Origin: Lachnospiraceae bacterium C10
GTDB lineage: Bacteria; Bacillota; Clostridia; Lachnospirales; Lachnospiraceae
Direction: 5' to 3'
DNA: 64,000 nucleotides
Assembly: GCA_900100095.1 (NCBI GenBank)
Contig: FMTN01000014.1
Coordinates: forward strand, 1 to 64,000
The stretch's first letter is position 1, and every line of letters starts with the position of its first letter. Below are positions 17,311-24,891 of the stretch, in pieces. The notes below the pieces were generated by a model. That model searched no databases. It was given only the letters and a program-made list of their open reading frames with translations, and was not told the DNA's origin. Made by a program: the position numbers and the translations under genes.

Positions 17311-18621
17311 ATGACAGCACAGATGGTATATGTGGCACTGGAGATATGGGGTTCCGTATTTTTGGGCGTTGCCGCACTGTTCTTATTCACATTGGATTCG
17401 GATGAGGATCTGGATCATTTCCGGTCTTTGTCGAAGATGATTATCTGCTTTTCTCTTATGCTGATTTCTGATAGTATGGCATGGGGCTTTCGGGGAGAGC
17501 CGGGAGAAGGGGCAAGACTCATACTGCGAATCAGTAATTTTTTTGTTTTTCTTCTAAATTATATAACCCTGGTATATTTTACAAATTATCTGGCACACTG
17601 TATCGGGAAGAAGATCCCGAGAACAAAGCCGGTTCTTGCGGTACATGTGCTTTGTTCCGTTGAGATATTGCTTCTGGTGGTGTCTCAGTTCACAGATATG
17701 TTCTATTATTTTGATGATAACAATTATTATCACAGGGCACCGCTTTATCCCCTGTGTCAGGCCTTCGTTCTTGTGGCGATGGTGATTAATCTTGTGCTTC
17801 TTTGGACGAATAGGAAAAGGATAACGGGGGATCGCTTTGTTTCCCTTCTCAGCTTTATGCTGCTGCCGTTTTTGTCAACCGTGGCGCAGATGTATGTATA
17901 CGGTTATTCCCTGTCCAATATTGGAACGATGATTTCTTGTGTTCTGATTTTCCTTCAGGCACTGGTGTCACAGAACAAACGGGTCCGGGAACAGTCGATT
18001 CAGATCGTTAATCAGGAGAAGGATCTGTCGGATATGAGAATTCGAATTGTTATGAGCCAGATCCGGCCGCATTTTTTGTATAATTCTCTTAACACGATCT
18101 ATTATTTATGTGATATCGATCCGGAACGGGCGCAGACAGCCATCAGCAATTTCTCGGACTACCTGAGAGGTAACATGGCAAGCATAGCCAGTTCAGAGCC
18201 GATTCCGTTCCGGGACGAATTAAAGCATACGAAAAGCTACCTGGCTTTAGAGAAGATGCGATTTGAAGAGGAGCTTAACATTCATTACGAACTGGATACA
18301 CTGGATTTCGAAGTTCCTCCCCTTACGCTTCAACCGATTGTGGAAAATGCCATCAAGCATGGAATCGGTAAGAAAGAAGGCGGGGGCGATTTATGGATTC
18401 GAACCTTGCGGCTTCCGCATGGATATCAGATAGAGGTGGAAGATAACGGCGTTGGATTTGACGTATCGGAAATCAAGGATGGGCAGAGAACCCATGTAGG
18501 AGCAAGTAACGTAAGGAATCGAATTAAGATACAGATGAGGGGAGAGATGGTGGTGAAGTCAACCATTGGTGTCGGAAGTAAGGTCATCATTACCATCCCG
18601 GAGAAAACAGAAGGAGAGTAA
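17311..18621 (+). CDS. Membrane sensor histidine kinase, LytS/YesM type
   Basis: 436 residues. About six or seven hydrophobic helices fill residues 5-220, a short coiled linker follows, and then the His_kinase domain with QIRPHFLYNSL (His254) and IDPERA. The ATPase domain has LQPIVENAIKHGI (Asn346) and VEDNGVGFD. This class autophosphorylates on the histidine just after the linker. A TATAAT at 17272-17277 may be its -10. The response regulator begins 2 bases after its stop, so the two are clearly paired. The signal is unknown. Confidence 0.92.
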   Translation: MTAQMVYVALEIWGSVFLGVAALFLFTLDSDEDLDHFRSLSKMIICFSLMLISDSMAWGFRGEPGEGARLILRISNFFVFLLNYITLVYFTNYLAHCIGKKIPRTKPVLAVHVLCSVEILLLVVSQFTDMFYYFDDNNYYHRAPLYPLCQAFVLVAMVINLVLLWTNRKRITGDRFVSLLSFMLLPFLSTVAQMYVYGYSLSNIGTMISCVLIFLQALVSQNKRVREQSIQIVNQEKDLSDMRIRIVMSQIRPHFLYNSLNTIYYLCDIDPERAQTAISNFSDYLRGNMASIASSEPIPFRDELKHTKSYLALEKMRFEEELNIHYELDTLDFEVPPLTLQPIVENAIKHGIGKKEGGGDLWIRTLRLPHGYQIEVEDNGVGFDVSEIKDGQRTHVGASNVRNRIKIQMRGEMVVKSTIGVGSKVIITIPEKTEGE

Positions 18622-18622
18622 A

Positions 18623-19423
18623 ATGCAAATTGTAGCGATTGATGATGAGAAGATTGCGCTAGAGGGGATTCTGGCACAGGTGAAAAAGATTCTGCCGAAG
18701 GCACAGGTGAATGGATTCCGTAATCCCCTGGAGGCACTTGATTTTATAAAAGAAAATCAGGTGGATATTGCACTCTGTGATGTGGAAATGCGCGAAATGA
18801 ACGGAATTGAAACAGCCAAGAAGATCAAGGATCTGAATCCGCGATGCAATATTATTTTTACGACGGGTTACAGTGAATTTACAGGAGAAGCTATGGCACT
18901 GCATGCCAGTGGATATATTTTAAAGCCGATCACCAGGGCGAAGCTGGAGGAGGAGTTTGGGGATCTCCGCCACGAAATTGTGGAAGGAGAGTCGAAGACA
19001 GAGGCACCGTTTACTGCAGTCACTTTTGGTAATTTCAGTTTTTACTACAAGGGAGAGCTGGTGCACTTTACCTACAGTAAGACGAAGGAACTTCTGGCAT
19101 ACCTGATTGACCGTGAAGGCAATCCCTGCAGTACGGCCAATATTATGGCGGCACTTTGGGGGGACGAGGCAGCAGGCAAGGTCTCATATTTTAAAAATAT
19201 CCGCTCGGATCTCATCATGACATTTGAGAACCTGGGATATCCGCAATTGATTGTAAAACAAAGAGGTGTGTTGGGACTTGATAAAAGCCTGATCGACTGT
19301 GATTATTTCAGGTTGCTCAAAGAGGAGCCGCAGGCCATCACAGCCTTTCACGGTGAATATATGACCGACTATGAATGGAGCGAGTATACGCTGGGATACT
19401 TGCTGAAGTACGATGAAGTTTAA
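18623..19423 (+). CDS. Response regulator with winged-helix (SARP/BTAD-like) output
   Basis: 266 residues from ATG 18623, with AAGGAGAG before it. The receiver domain shows IDDEK (acidic pair 7-8), the phospho-acceptor in LCDVE (Asp53), FTTGYSE and LKPI. The output domain (about 133-266), with FSYYKGELVHFTYSKTKELLAYLIDREG-like spacing and MAALWGDEA, resembles the OmpR-like winged helix common in Lachnospiraceae regulators. It is transcribed with the kinase upstream and the degenerate kinase-like protein downstream. Targets are unknown. Confidence 0.88.
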   Translation: MQIVAIDDEKIALEGILAQVKKILPKAQVNGFRNPLEALDFIKENQVDIALCDVEMREMNGIETAKKIKDLNPRCNIIFTTGYSEFTGEAMALHASGYILKPITRAKLEEEFGDLRHEIVEGESKTEAPFTAVTFGNFSFYYKGELVHFTYSKTKELLAYLIDREGNPCSTANIMAALWGDEAAGKVSYFKNIRSDLIMTFENLGYPQLIVKQRGVLGLDKSLIDCDYFRLLKEEPQAITAFHGEYMTDYEWSEYTLGYLLKYDEV

Positions 19424-19438
19424 GGGAGCGTTAAACGG

Positions 19439-20698
19439 ATGGACTTTACCGGTGGAATGATTGAACTATATGCTGGCGTGATTCTGTTGATGTTATTCGG
19501 CGGAATTGTTCTGACGCCACACTATCGATACAGTAAGCAGAAAGTGTTTGCCCTGCTGCTTATCTTTTCCTCTGTTTCACTTATTTTGGATGGATGGAAT
19601 TATCTTTCGCCGATTGGAAGTGATGCGTATGTTATAACCTCCCTGTGTTTTCGGGTGAGTTATTACGCAATGTTTGGTTTTGCCGGGTTTTATATCTATG
19701 AGAGCCTTCGGGAAGAAGGGGCGATCTGGAAGCTTTGGCCGATGGTTACACTTCCCTTTATTTTCACAGGGGCACTGGTTTATATGATTGCAGGTCTGGT
19801 TGAATTTGGAATTCTTCCGGTTGCAATCAACGCAGACACCCTACAGCTGTGCTGCGATGCAGGAGACTATGTCATTTTGTCCTGCTACCTGTTTTTGATT
19901 CTGTCGGCCCTTCCGATGCTGCAGACAGGCAAGCTTCTGGCGCTTTTGGGAGCGTTGTTTTTCCCGTTTGCGGCGGAGATTGTAGAGATCATGGTCGGGG
20001 TTCCGTATTTGTACATGACCAGTTATACCCTGTCGATGATCATACTTTATACATTCGATTATAATGTCAGTCAATGGCAGTATGTCAGAAGGCTTGCAAG
20101 TGTTGCAGACCAGCAGACGGAGATGCTCGAACAGGGCATTAAGCTGGATTTTATTCTGGACAGTCTTGAGAACATCGAAGAGCTTGCCATCGAAGATCCT
20201 CTTCGAAGCGGTCTGGAAGCCAAGGGCCTTCGGGAGTATATCATTCATACCTTTGAAGCCATGCGGGCGGTGAAGCTGGTTGCCTTTTCAAGGGAACTTT
20301 CGGTCATCAAGCAGATGGTGAAACTTGAGAATTTAAAGCAGCCGGACGACCGCCAGATTCAGGCTGAATACAACATAGAGATTTCTTCGTTTAAAGTACC
20401 TTCGTTATCCATACGTATGCTGGCGGAAAATGCGATATCATCCCTTCTGGCCAGCAGTCAGGAGAGCCGTAAGCTGGTCATTTCGACACGGGAGCACGGA
20501 GAGTACTATGAGATTGAAATAAAAGATAACGGACTTTTGGAACCGGAAGGAGATGAGGCAATCGGAATCTCCTATCTTGCCGCAAAGGATCTTGCAACAA
20601 GGCAGTTGCTGGAAATTGTAGATGCGGAGGTCAAAGAACTTCCGTCCTTCCGTCAGGGAAAGATCCTGCATATCCTTCTTCCGAAGAAGAGCGGATAA
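19439..20698 (+). CDS. Degenerate kinase-like membrane sensor (pseudokinase)
   Basis: 419 residues. Six or seven membrane helices (about 8-205) are followed by a kinase-like cytoplasmic part. It is built like the kinase at 17311, but KLDFILDSLENIEELAIEDP stands where the kinase has RPHFLYNSL...IDPE, so the phosphorylated histidine is Asp237. An N-box remnant (MLAENAISSLL) and IKDNG remain, while the glycine-rich loops of the ATPase domain are lost. It probably modulates the partner kinase rather than phosphorylating. It lies 15 bases after the response regulator, in the same operon. Confidence 0.8.
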   Translation: MDFTGGMIELYAGVILLMLFGGIVLTPHYRYSKQKVFALLLIFSSVSLILDGWNYLSPIGSDAYVITSLCFRVSYYAMFGFAGFYIYESLREEGAIWKLWPMVTLPFIFTGALVYMIAGLVEFGILPVAINADTLQLCCDAGDYVILSCYLFLILSALPMLQTGKLLALLGALFFPFAAEIVEIMVGVPYLYMTSYTLSMIILYTFDYNVSQWQYVRRLASVADQQTEMLEQGIKLDFILDSLENIEELAIEDPLRSGLEAKGLREYIIHTFEAMRAVKLVAFSRELSVIKQMVKLENLKQPDDRQIQAEYNIEISSFKVPSLSIRMLAENAISSLLASSQESRKLVISTREHGEYYEIEIKDNGLLEPEGDEAIGISYLAAKDLATRQLLEIVDAEVKELPSFRQGKILHILLPKKSG

Positions 20699-20777
20699 CA
20701 GGCATGTGTCCTTTCTGTGTCCTTTTGCATGCTAAGATAATCGGGCAGGAGATGTATGCGAGGCAAGGAGGACACTT

Positions 20778-21179
20778 GTGAGGAACGTATTACGCGAAGA
20801 AAGGAATCGCGTGAAACAGTGGATCGCAGGATGCATGCTTGCGATTTCTATGATGAGTACAACTGCGGTTTCAGCTTTCTCCTCTACGGTGGATGGAAGT
20901 GCCGATATGACGAAGATTAAGAATCCGATTATCATATTGATTACTTCGACCTTGAAGCCGGCACTTGCTTTGGTAGGAACGATTGGGCTTTTGTATTGCT
21001 TAACACTTGCTTTGAAGCTGATCCGGACCAAGGAACCACAGGAACGTAAGAAGGCAAGGCTTTGCTTTAAGAACGCTGTTGTTGGTTTTGCGTTGATTTT
21101 TTGCTTGATTTTAGCATTGAATATTGGAATGCCGTTGTTGATTGCATGGGTGAATGAGAATGCAGCAACAATGAGTTGA
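20778..21179 (+). CDS. Small two-helix membrane protein, TrbC/VirB2 pilin-like
   Basis: 133 residues from GTG 20778 (AAGGAGG 6 bases before). A signal-like segment (IAGCMLAISMMSTTAVSA) is followed by two membrane helices (about 50-78 and 95-125) linked by a basic loop (KLIRTKEPQERKKAR). This layout matches the TrbC/VirB2 class of conjugation pilins and related small proteins, but no conjugation genes are nearby. The similarity is structural only; the function is unknown. Confidence 0.6.
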   Translation: MRNVLREERNRVKQWIAGCMLAISMMSTTAVSAFSSTVDGSADMTKIKNPIIILITSTLKPALALVGTIGLLYCLTLALKLIRTKEPQERKKARLCFKNAVVGFALIFCLILALNIGMPLLIAWVNENAATMS

Positions 21180-21227
21180 TGGTACTAACGTAGGAATCCA
21201 CTGATTACCGGTTATTCCTTTCTGATG

Positions 21228-21256
21228 GAGACGTAGCAGTCGCTGCGTCTCTTTTT
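21228..21256 (+). terminator. Terminator after the pilin-like gene
   Basis: GAGACGTAGC-AGTC-GCTGCGTCTC with one G-U pair, followed by five T. Confidence 0.88.
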
Positions 21257-21347
21257 CTTGAAAAGACTGTATCATAAGGCGGGAGAGGTGTATAATAGCT
21301 TTGTGTGCAGTTTAACACACAAAATAAAGACAGGAGAATGAGACAGT

Positions 21348-21617
21348 ATGAGTCAGGCAAAAGTTGAATATAATAAAGAGCAGAAGAAGAATCGTAAGGC
21401 AATCCTTAAGAAGAAGAAGAGAGACCATGCAATCAGAGTAACAGCGTGTGTGCTGGTAGCGGCTGTTGTGTTGGGATGGATCGGCTGGTCTACATACGGT
21501 AAGGTATCGGATTATCAGGCGAAGCAGAAAGCTGCTGAAAAGACCGTTACTTCCCAGGTGGATTTATCCGCTCTTTCCGGTTATGGAGCCGATCTGGCAA
21601 AAGAAAGTGAAAAATAA
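21348..21617 (+). CDS. Small single-pass membrane protein, unknown
   Basis: 89 residues. A strongly basic N-terminus (EQKKNRKAILKKKKRDH) is followed by one membrane helix (AIRVTACVLVAAVVLGWIGW) and a polar tail. The charge pattern places the N-terminus inside. ATG 21348 follows CAGGAGAATG. A TATAAT at 21291-21296 may be its -10. No recognised family. Confidence 0.75.
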   Translation: MSQAKVEYNKEQKKNRKAILKKKKRDHAIRVTACVLVAAVVLGWIGWSTYGKVSDYQAKQKAAEKTVTSQVDLSALSGYGADLAKESEK

Positions 21618-21638
21618 AATAAAAATTGAAAAAACTTG

Positions 21639-21667
21639 TTGACATAGGATAGTAAGTCTAGTATTAT
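21639..21667 (+). promoter_or_regulatory. Promoter of the tRNA-Gly pair
   Basis: Consensus TTGACA (21639-21644), 17 bp, TATTAT (21662-21667), about 44 bases before the first tRNA. It is one of the strongest promoters in the window. Confidence 0.8.
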
Positions 21668-21710
21668 ATCTCTTGTCGCCGGGGCAGAGAGCTCTGGCGG
21701 CGAGCTGAAT

Positions 21711-21783
21711 GCGACAGTGGCGTAGTTGGTAACGCGCGACCTTGCCAAGGTCGAGACCGCGGGTTCGAGCCCCGTCTGTCGCT
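21711..21783 (+). tRNA. tRNA-Gly (anticodon GCC)
   Basis: 73 bases. The acceptor stem is GCGACAG with CTGTCGC and discriminator T. The anticodon loop is TTGCCAA, and the T arm contains GGTTCGAGCCC. No CCA is encoded. Confidence 0.96.
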
Positions 21784-21826
21784 CTCATGATAAGGAAGAT
21801 TTCTCCCTTGTCATTCATAATTGAAT

Positions 21827-21899
21827 GCGATAGTGGCGTAGTTGGTAACGCGCGACCTTGCCAAGGTCGAGACCGCGGGTTCGAGCCCCGTCTATCGCT
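21827..21899 (+). tRNA. tRNA-Gly (anticodon GCC), second copy
   Basis: Identical to the first copy except for one acceptor pair: C5-G is replaced by T5-A (GCGATAG with CTATCGC), a compensatory change that keeps the stem. No CCA is encoded. The accessory region begins just downstream. Confidence 0.96.
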
Positions 21900-21909
21900 C
21901 TTACTTAGA

Positions 21910-21940
21910 AAGAGTACACCTTGTGGGTGTGCTCTTTTTT
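21910..21940 (+). terminator. Terminator of the tRNA operon
   Basis: AAGAGTACACC-TTGT-GGGTGTGCTCTT followed by T run. Confidence 0.88.
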
Positions 21941-21965
21941 GTGTATAGCGAGGAAGGGGGATTAT

Positions 21966-23228
21966 ATGATAGAACTTACGCTGGATGACATCGAAGAAAA
22001 CGTGATTATAATAAGGCTGACAAAGTCGTATCGCGAGGGGATGAGTGAACTTGAGCTCTACGATGCTACGCGGGGATGTTGGGATAATCGAAACAGATAC
22101 ATTGTTCAGGAAGCTGATTATGTGCTTTCTGTATTTGAAGGAAAGGTGATAGAGGTTTATTCTGTGGACAGATGGATGCCTGCAGAGAAGTTGAATCGCA
22201 TAACGTCTCCGTATAATCCCCAAATAGAGGAAGGGCGCATTGGCTTTATAGGTAAAGTAGCAGTGAGAGAAATTCGCAACAAATACATTGGTAAGTCTGT
22301 AAAAAAACTATTTAAAAAAGGCGATGCGAATCCTGTGAGACTATTGAGAGCAAATATGGGGAATAATAAACAACTGGTTTTTGATATATCAAAAAAAGCA
22401 TATTGTAATTATTGTGGAGAAGAAATGCCGGCAGATGCGAATTACTGTCCGTTCTGTGGTGCGAAGGCAATTGGGGAACATAAGACTGTTAAGGAAGAAT
22501 TCCTTAACAAAACACGACTTGCATTGGATGGTTTTAATGAAGAATGCATCGAATCTCGTGCGTTCGAAATCAGGGATGACGATATAAAAGAAGAACGTTG
22601 TGTCCTTGTGATGGGATTAAATCCGGCGGGAAATGAGGAGGATGCAATACGGGGGAGACTAGATCGAACGTATTTCTTTCATATGGATACCGAAAATGAC
22701 TGCCAGAAGAATTGGATTAATAATAAATACTTTCGGCCGATTTTTGAATTGGTGGAAAAAACGACAGGCACGGCAAAGTGGGCTTGGTGTAACCGACCGT
22801 GGAACGAGATTGAAAATGAGATAAAAACGTATCTGGATTTACAACCGTTAAGGGAGACGATTAAAGTAAACTATGATAAAAATAAAGACAATGAATTTAC
22901 AATCTACATCGGGGATATGTTTTATTATCATGAGACGAAATCGAAACAGTTGCCTTTGAGAAAAGATATTGATTATTATCAATATGCAAGGGATATGCTG
23001 AAGTTACATATCGATTGTTTGAAAAAGCATAATAAAAAAATTGAGTATGTATATATCAATAATGCGCAGGTATCTCATTGGTTGTGTGGGGAAGATATTA
23101 GAACGTTTGATGTAATAGAGGGGGTGCCTGTATATTATGGAGCTATCCTTTCCGGGATGATGGATGCGTTTTCTAAGTGTCGATTAGAAGCGGAATTATT
23201 ACATCGTAAGGATCATTTGATACAATGA
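21966..23228 (+). CDS. Three-part protein: PUA-like N-domain, zinc ribbon, UDG-like C-domain
   Basis: 420 residues from ATG 21966 (AAGGGGG 8 bases before). Residues 1-130 carry YREGMSELELYDATRGCWD, VFEGKVIEVYSVDRWMP and a GFIGKVA...RNKYIGKSVKKLFKKGDANP pattern (read in parts). I associate this with a small PUA/EVE-like domain found with restriction and defence genes. A zinc ribbon follows (C147, C150, C161, C164). The C-terminal 210 residues begin VLVMGLNPAGNE, reminiscent of motif 1 of uracil-DNA-glycosylase-like folds. Codons are more AT-rich than in neighbouring core genes and it follows the tRNA genes, so it is probably acquired. The function is not established; nucleic-acid or modified-base recognition is a guess. 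Confidence 0.6.
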   Translation: MIELTLDDIEENVIIIRLTKSYREGMSELELYDATRGCWDNRNRYIVQEADYVLSVFEGKVIEVYSVDRWMPAEKLNRITSPYNPQIEEGRIGFIGKVAVREIRNKYIGKSVKKLFKKGDANPVRLLRANMGNNKQLVFDISKKAYCNYCGEEMPADANYCPFCGAKAIGEHKTVKEEFLNKTRLALDGFNEECIESRAFEIRDDDIKEERCVLVMGLNPAGNEEDAIRGRLDRTYFFHMDTENDCQKNWINNKYFRPIFELVEKTTGTAKWAWCNRPWNEIENEIKTYLDLQPLRETIKVNYDKNKDNEFTIYIGDMFYYHETKSKQLPLRKDIDYYQYARDMLKLHIDCLKKHNKKIEYVYINNAQVSHWLCGEDIRTFDVIEGVPVYYGAILSGMMDAFSKCRLEAELLHRKDHLIQ

Positions 23229-23255
23229 TATAGTTGCGAAGGGATACAGATAATA

Positions 23256-23273
23256 GCCTGCTGCAGGCTTTCT
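23256..23273 (+). terminator. Hairpin after the zinc-ribbon gene
   Basis: AGCCTG-CTG-CAGGCT followed by TTCTT; a short, moderately convincing terminator. Confidence 0.5.
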
Positions 23274-23318
23274 TATTCGTTCAAACTGTCAAAGACGGGA
23301 TTATACACCAACTGAAGC

Positions 23319-23348
23319 AAAAAATGCGCCCCGACTGGGCGCATTTTT
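23319..23348. terminator. Bidirectional terminator hairpin
   Basis: AAAAAATGCGCCC (23319-23331) and GGGCGCATTTTT (23337-23348) flank a 5-base loop. A and T tracts on the two sides let it serve both the plus-strand gene and the convergent minus-strand gene. Confidence 0.8.
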
Positions 23349-23385
23349 GATGAGGGCGGTAGCGTCTCAAGGACGTTATAGGGTT

Positions 23386-23450
23386 CTTAGGGGCATAGCC
23401 CCTAAGCCCTCGGAGAGCACACACCTACGGATGTAGGTCTAGTGTGTTAG
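23386..23450. repeat. Two adjacent palindromes in the accessory region
   Basis: CTTAGGGG-CATAG-CCCCTAAG (23386-23406) is followed by ACACACCTAC...GTAGGT...GTGTGT (about 23419-23449). Neither has a T run, so they are not ordinary terminators. They may be the edge of a mobile sequence or structured RNA. This completes the 240-base gap between the two accessory genes; nothing else was found in it. Confidence 0.5.
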
Positions 23451-23467
23451 ACTTCTGATTGAAGTTT

Positions 23468-24187
23468 TTAAAGTTTTTTTTCGAATTCTGATATCTGTAC
23501 CCAACGGCTGTTTTTCTCGCCATTTTTATAATATGTCGTCTTTTTAAATGGAATTGTTCCTTCCCAATAGTCACAATTTGTAAAAGTGTCAGAATCTATT
23601 ACATTGCCACCGCCGAAACCAATGCATAAATCATCATAGTTCTCGGGATATGTTATGGTGAGATTTACTGTCCATTTCATATAACGCTGTATATACTCAT
23701 CTGAGTTATAGTATGTTTTTTTCAGTTTAGACCATTTACCACTAGATTTAACGGTCACGTCAAAATCGTTGAGCTTTTCAAGACTAAGTCCTGTCTTACC
23801 ATCCACAACAGAAAAGAATTCATCCCCCCCCATTGTTCCGTGATTCTCATAATAAGCCGCCATTTTTGCTGCTTGTGCCTTTGTAAACGTATAATTATGT
23901 TTATTTATCATCTTAATTTTACATTTTTTGTAGCCGTCTTTTGCATCTACAAATTTTACACTTTCCAGAGTCCATGTTGTTTTTTTATTCCCTGCAACAG
24001 CATATTTTGTCTTAAATGAGTAAGCTTTTCCCTTTTTGATGTTAGTCTTAAGGTTTAAGTTTTTCATGTAGGTAATAGCTGCTTCGGTTTCAACAGGTTG
24101 CGAAGTCATTACTGATGTAGCCCCTATCACAACACCAACAGCCAGTAACACTGCCATGATTCTTTTGGTTAGTTTTGTTTTGTACAT
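23468..24187 (-). CDS. Secreted protein of unknown function
   Basis: 239 residues on the minus strand, with GGGAGG 8 bases before its ATG (24187). A clear signal peptide (KRIMAVLLAVGVVIGATSVM, then ETEAAI) directs export. The rest is polar, Lys/Tyr/Thr-rich and probably beta-structured (many alternating hydrophobic positions, such as KWTVNLTITYP). No anchor motif is seen, so it is likely released or loosely attached. It lies between the zinc-ribbon gene and the broken relaxase and is read opposite to both, suggesting independent cargo. I do not recognise the family. Confidence 0.75.
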   Translation of the reverse strand: MYKTKLTKRIMAVLLAVGVVIGATSVMTSQPVETEAAITYMKNLNLKTNIKKGKAYSFKTKYAVAGNKKTTWTLESVKFVDAKDGYKKCKIKMINKHNYTFTKAQAAKMAAYYENHGTMGGDEFFSVVDGKTGLSLEKLNDFDVTVKSSGKWSKLKKTYYNSDEYIQRYMKWTVNLTITYPENYDDLCIGFGGGNVIDSDTFTNCDYWEGTIPFKKTTYYKNGEKNSRWVQISEFEKKL

Positions 24188-24230
24188 TATGTTTTCCTCC
24201 CTGTTATTTTATAAAAAAGTGACGTATAAC

Positions 24231-24247
24231 AATATATATATATATAT
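24231..24247. repeat. Short (AT)n tract in the promoter region of the secreted-protein gene
   Basis: An alternating AT run of about eight units lies some 45 bases upstream of the minus-strand start. Such tracts can slip and alter promoter spacing; there is no direct evidence of that here. Confidence 0.6.
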
Positions 24248-24351
24248 CCTTTCAATAGTCATAACTAACAAAGTTGATATGGTTTTTTTGTTTATAGTGT
24301 CTAGCTATTTTTTAAAACACATACTAAATATAAAAGAAAGTAGGTGTTTTT

Positions 24352-24804
24352 ATGGATTACGGTATTATGAGAGTTGAAAAACGTACTCGATCGGCTGTAT
24401 ACGGACTGCAAATAGAAGCGAATAGAACCGCTCTTGATTTTCACGTCCTAGAGTATTGTGGTGGCGACCGTTCTCTCCTTCTTAACGCGGTTATTCATTT
24501 TGATGAGTCAACACCACATTTGCACGTTGCATCTATCCCAATCGTGAAGGATAATGATGAATCACATTTAAGCGCAAAAAAATCATGGAAAACATAACTG
24601 ATTAGCGACGTCGTCAAGACCGTTTTTACTCATACGTTGGTTCTATGTATGGAATGTCCCGTGGGATGCGACAAGATCCAGAGCATAAACGGGAGCACTT
24701 ATCCGTCCAAGATTTCAAGCTTCAACAAATACAACAAGAAGAAGTATTGCACCGAAACGATGAACGAGCATCGGCAACCTACATTGTGTTGCCGATGCTT
24801 TTTT
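24352..24804 (+). pseudogene. Decayed Mob/Pre-family relaxase
   Basis: The start MDYGIMRVEKRTRSAVYGL, then QIEANRT, and the metal-binding HFDESTPHLHVA (HxH) are hallmarks of MobV/Pre relaxases of small mobilisable plasmids. About 75 residues are missing after QIEANRT. A one-base loss in the A7 run near 24570-24580 shifts the frame and the original frame then meets TAG. The relaxase reading resumes from 24606 as RRRQDRFYSYVGSMYGMSRGM and ends near 24804. Deletion, frameshift and nonsense together show it is dead. It marks the region as a former mobile element. Confidence 0.85.
24768..24804 (+). terminator. Terminator at the end of the relaxase remnant
   Basis: GCATCGGCAAC (24768-24778) with GTTGCCGATGC (24788-24798) and six T; an 11-bp perfect stem. 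The 87 bases from here to thyA hold no other feature. Confidence 0.88.
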
Positions 24805-24891
24805 GATACAATAAACTCCGTATATATAAATGAAAAAAGTAGAAAAGGAACTCTCACCCCAAGTTGGCGGGATTAGATTTGGAGGTCATAC

